Assembly (NCBI GenBank): GCA_049792875.1
Contig: JBARBI010000214.1
Location: 1 to 6,499, forward strand
Direction of reading: 5' to 3'
Length of the DNA stretch: 6,499 bases
Origin: Sulfotelmatobacter sp049792875
GTDB lineage: Bacteria > Acidobacteriota > Terriglobia > Terriglobales > Acidobacteriaceae
This document shows, in pieces, positions 6,054 to 6,499 of this stretch. The position numbers and the translations under genes are program-made. Numbering within the stretch: position 1 is the stretch's first letter; every line of letters begins with the position of its first letter. The notes under the pieces are model-generated. The model had not been told where the DNA came from, did no database searches, and saw only the letters and a list, made by a program, of their open reading frames with translations.

Positions 6054-6374
6054 GTGAAGAAATCTTCGCTGCTCTCAATTCCTCTGATGCTGGGACTTTT
6101 CGTCACGCTGGCAATTCCGCAGGTTCGCAATAACTATCCCAAGCCCCCGCAGCCTCTTGATACCGCGACCACCGAGAAATCGCCTGCTTCTCCCTCCCGG
6201 CACCTCGATATGGCACAACTGGAGAGAGAGGCCGAAGATCTGGCTCGCACGGCACAGACGATTCCTTCCGACATAGCCAACGTCCGGAAAGGCATGATGC
6301 CCAAAGACGTGATCGACAAACTGAAGCAGATCGAGAAGCTGTCGAAGCGGCTGCGGACGGAACTGAATCCATAG
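6054..6374 (+). CDS. Small exported helical protein of unknown function
   Basis: The protein has 106 residues and starts at a GTG preceded by a textbook AGGAGG six bases upstream, so the start is well supported. The N-terminus is a signal peptide or membrane anchor: MKKSS followed by a hydrophobic stretch at about 6-22. There is no lipobox cysteine and no ideal cleavage site, so anchoring in the inner membrane is possible. Residues 26-50 are proline- and serine-rich and probably flexible. From about 51 to 104 the sequence is highly charged and helix-prone: LDMAQLEREAEDLARTAQ, then a short PSDIANVRKGMMPKD turn, then a Lys/Arg-rich helix ending RTELNP. The last segment has heptad-like spacing and may form a short coiled coil. 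I do not recognise a named family. It is transcribed divergently from the hfq-like gene and shares the inverted repeat with it. Confidence 0.8.
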   Translation: MKKSSLLSIPLMLGLFVTLAIPQVRNNYPKPPQPLDTATTEKSPASPSRHLDMAQLEREAEDLARTAQTIPSDIANVRKGMMPKDVIDKLKQIEKLSKRLRTELNP

Positions 6375-6408
6375 ATACCGGCAGGCGCAGTGAATCGCGG
6401 ACGTTGGG

Positions 6409-6440
6409 AAAAAGCCGTGGCGCATCCGGGCGCCACCGCT
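6409..6440 (-). terminator. Intrinsic terminator of the outer-membrane protein gene
   Basis: On the minus strand, AGC, one C-C mismatch, then a perfect 7-bp stem (GTGGCGC/GCGCCAC at 6417-6423 and 6430-6436), closed by GCT, surrounds a 6-base loop and is followed directly by TTTTT and CCC. This begins about 15 bases after the stop codon at 6456. On the plus strand there is no T run after the hairpin, so it should act mainly on the minus strand. Confidence 0.8.
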
Positions 6441-6455
6441 GGAAAAGATCGATCG

Positions 6456-6499
6456 TCAGAACTCGACGCGCAGTCCAAACTCGAACTGGCGCGGAGCGC
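6456..6499 (-). CDS. C-terminal tail of an outer-membrane beta-barrel, probably a TonB-dependent receptor
   Basis: Only the last 13 residues are in the window: APRQFEFGLRVEF and a TGA stop at 6456-6458. Alternating hydrophobic residues ending in a terminal Phe form the beta-signal recognised by the BamA assembly machinery. A PRQ-start tail of this kind is common in TonB-dependent receptors of Acidobacteriota; that assignment is from general knowledge and could be another barrel. The well-formed terminator just downstream supports this as a true gene end. The rest of the gene lies to the right of the window. Confidence 0.6.
   Translation of the reverse strand, partial: APRQFEFGLRVEF

Noticed and set aside
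5942..6130. N-terminal extension of the hfq-like frame by 63 codons
   Set aside because: It would cross the -10 box and overlap the divergent gene's start. The added residues are rich in Arg and Cys with no conserved look, and Hfq proteins do not carry such an extension.
6134..6478. Minus-strand open frames opposite the small exported protein
   Set aside because: They overlap the terminator and the barrel-protein tail in a different frame. The plus-strand gene has a strong ribosome site and a signal peptide.

Overview
The window looks like a chromosomal stretch of a Gram-negative soil-type bacterium, most likely an Acidobacteriota member of the Koribacter/Terriglobia kind. This is inference from gene content and style: an exported M13 metallopeptidase, a DUF1684 protein, a swivel-first aconitase-family enzyme, a small diverged Hfq, and the last residues of an outer-membrane beta-barrel. 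Base composition is moderately GC-rich throughout, and I see no mobile element, CRISPR array, tRNA or rRNA.

Layout, left to right. 1-1495 (minus) is the N-terminal three quarters of an exported M13 (neprilysin-like) peptidase, cut by the window edge before its zinc site. 1600-3651 (minus) is a complete [4Fe-4S] hydro-lyase of the aconitase/isopropylmalate dehydratase superfamily. An extended -10 promoter and a small palindrome lie just upstream and argue for a GTG start 129 bases inside the longest reading frame. 3785-4696 (minus) is an exported DUF1684 protein of unknown function, whose stop codon sits inside a terminator-like hairpin. 4740-5591 (minus) is an inositol-monophosphatase-family enzyme. 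5666-5941 (minus) is a small Hfq/Sm-like protein. 6054-6374 (plus) is a small exported helical protein of unknown function, divergent from the hfq-like gene. 6456-6499 (minus) is the C-terminal tail of an outer-membrane beta-barrel, probably a TonB-dependent receptor, followed by a good intrinsic terminator.

The hfq-like gene, the phosphatase and the DUF1684 gene run in one direction with short gaps (74 and 43 bases) and may be cotranscribed, ending at the hairpin at 3774-3794. The aconitase-family and M13 genes each have a candidate promoter of their own.

Most of the window is ordinary housekeeping. The most unusual part is the 112-base region between the divergent hfq-like and small exported-protein genes. 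A perfect 12-bp inverted repeat there carries the same TACAAT -10 box and following bases on both strands. On the minus side the predicted transcription start falls on the A of the hfq-like ATG, which suggests a leaderless mRNA. A nested GC-rich dyad sits between the arms. I found no clearly new multi-gene system.
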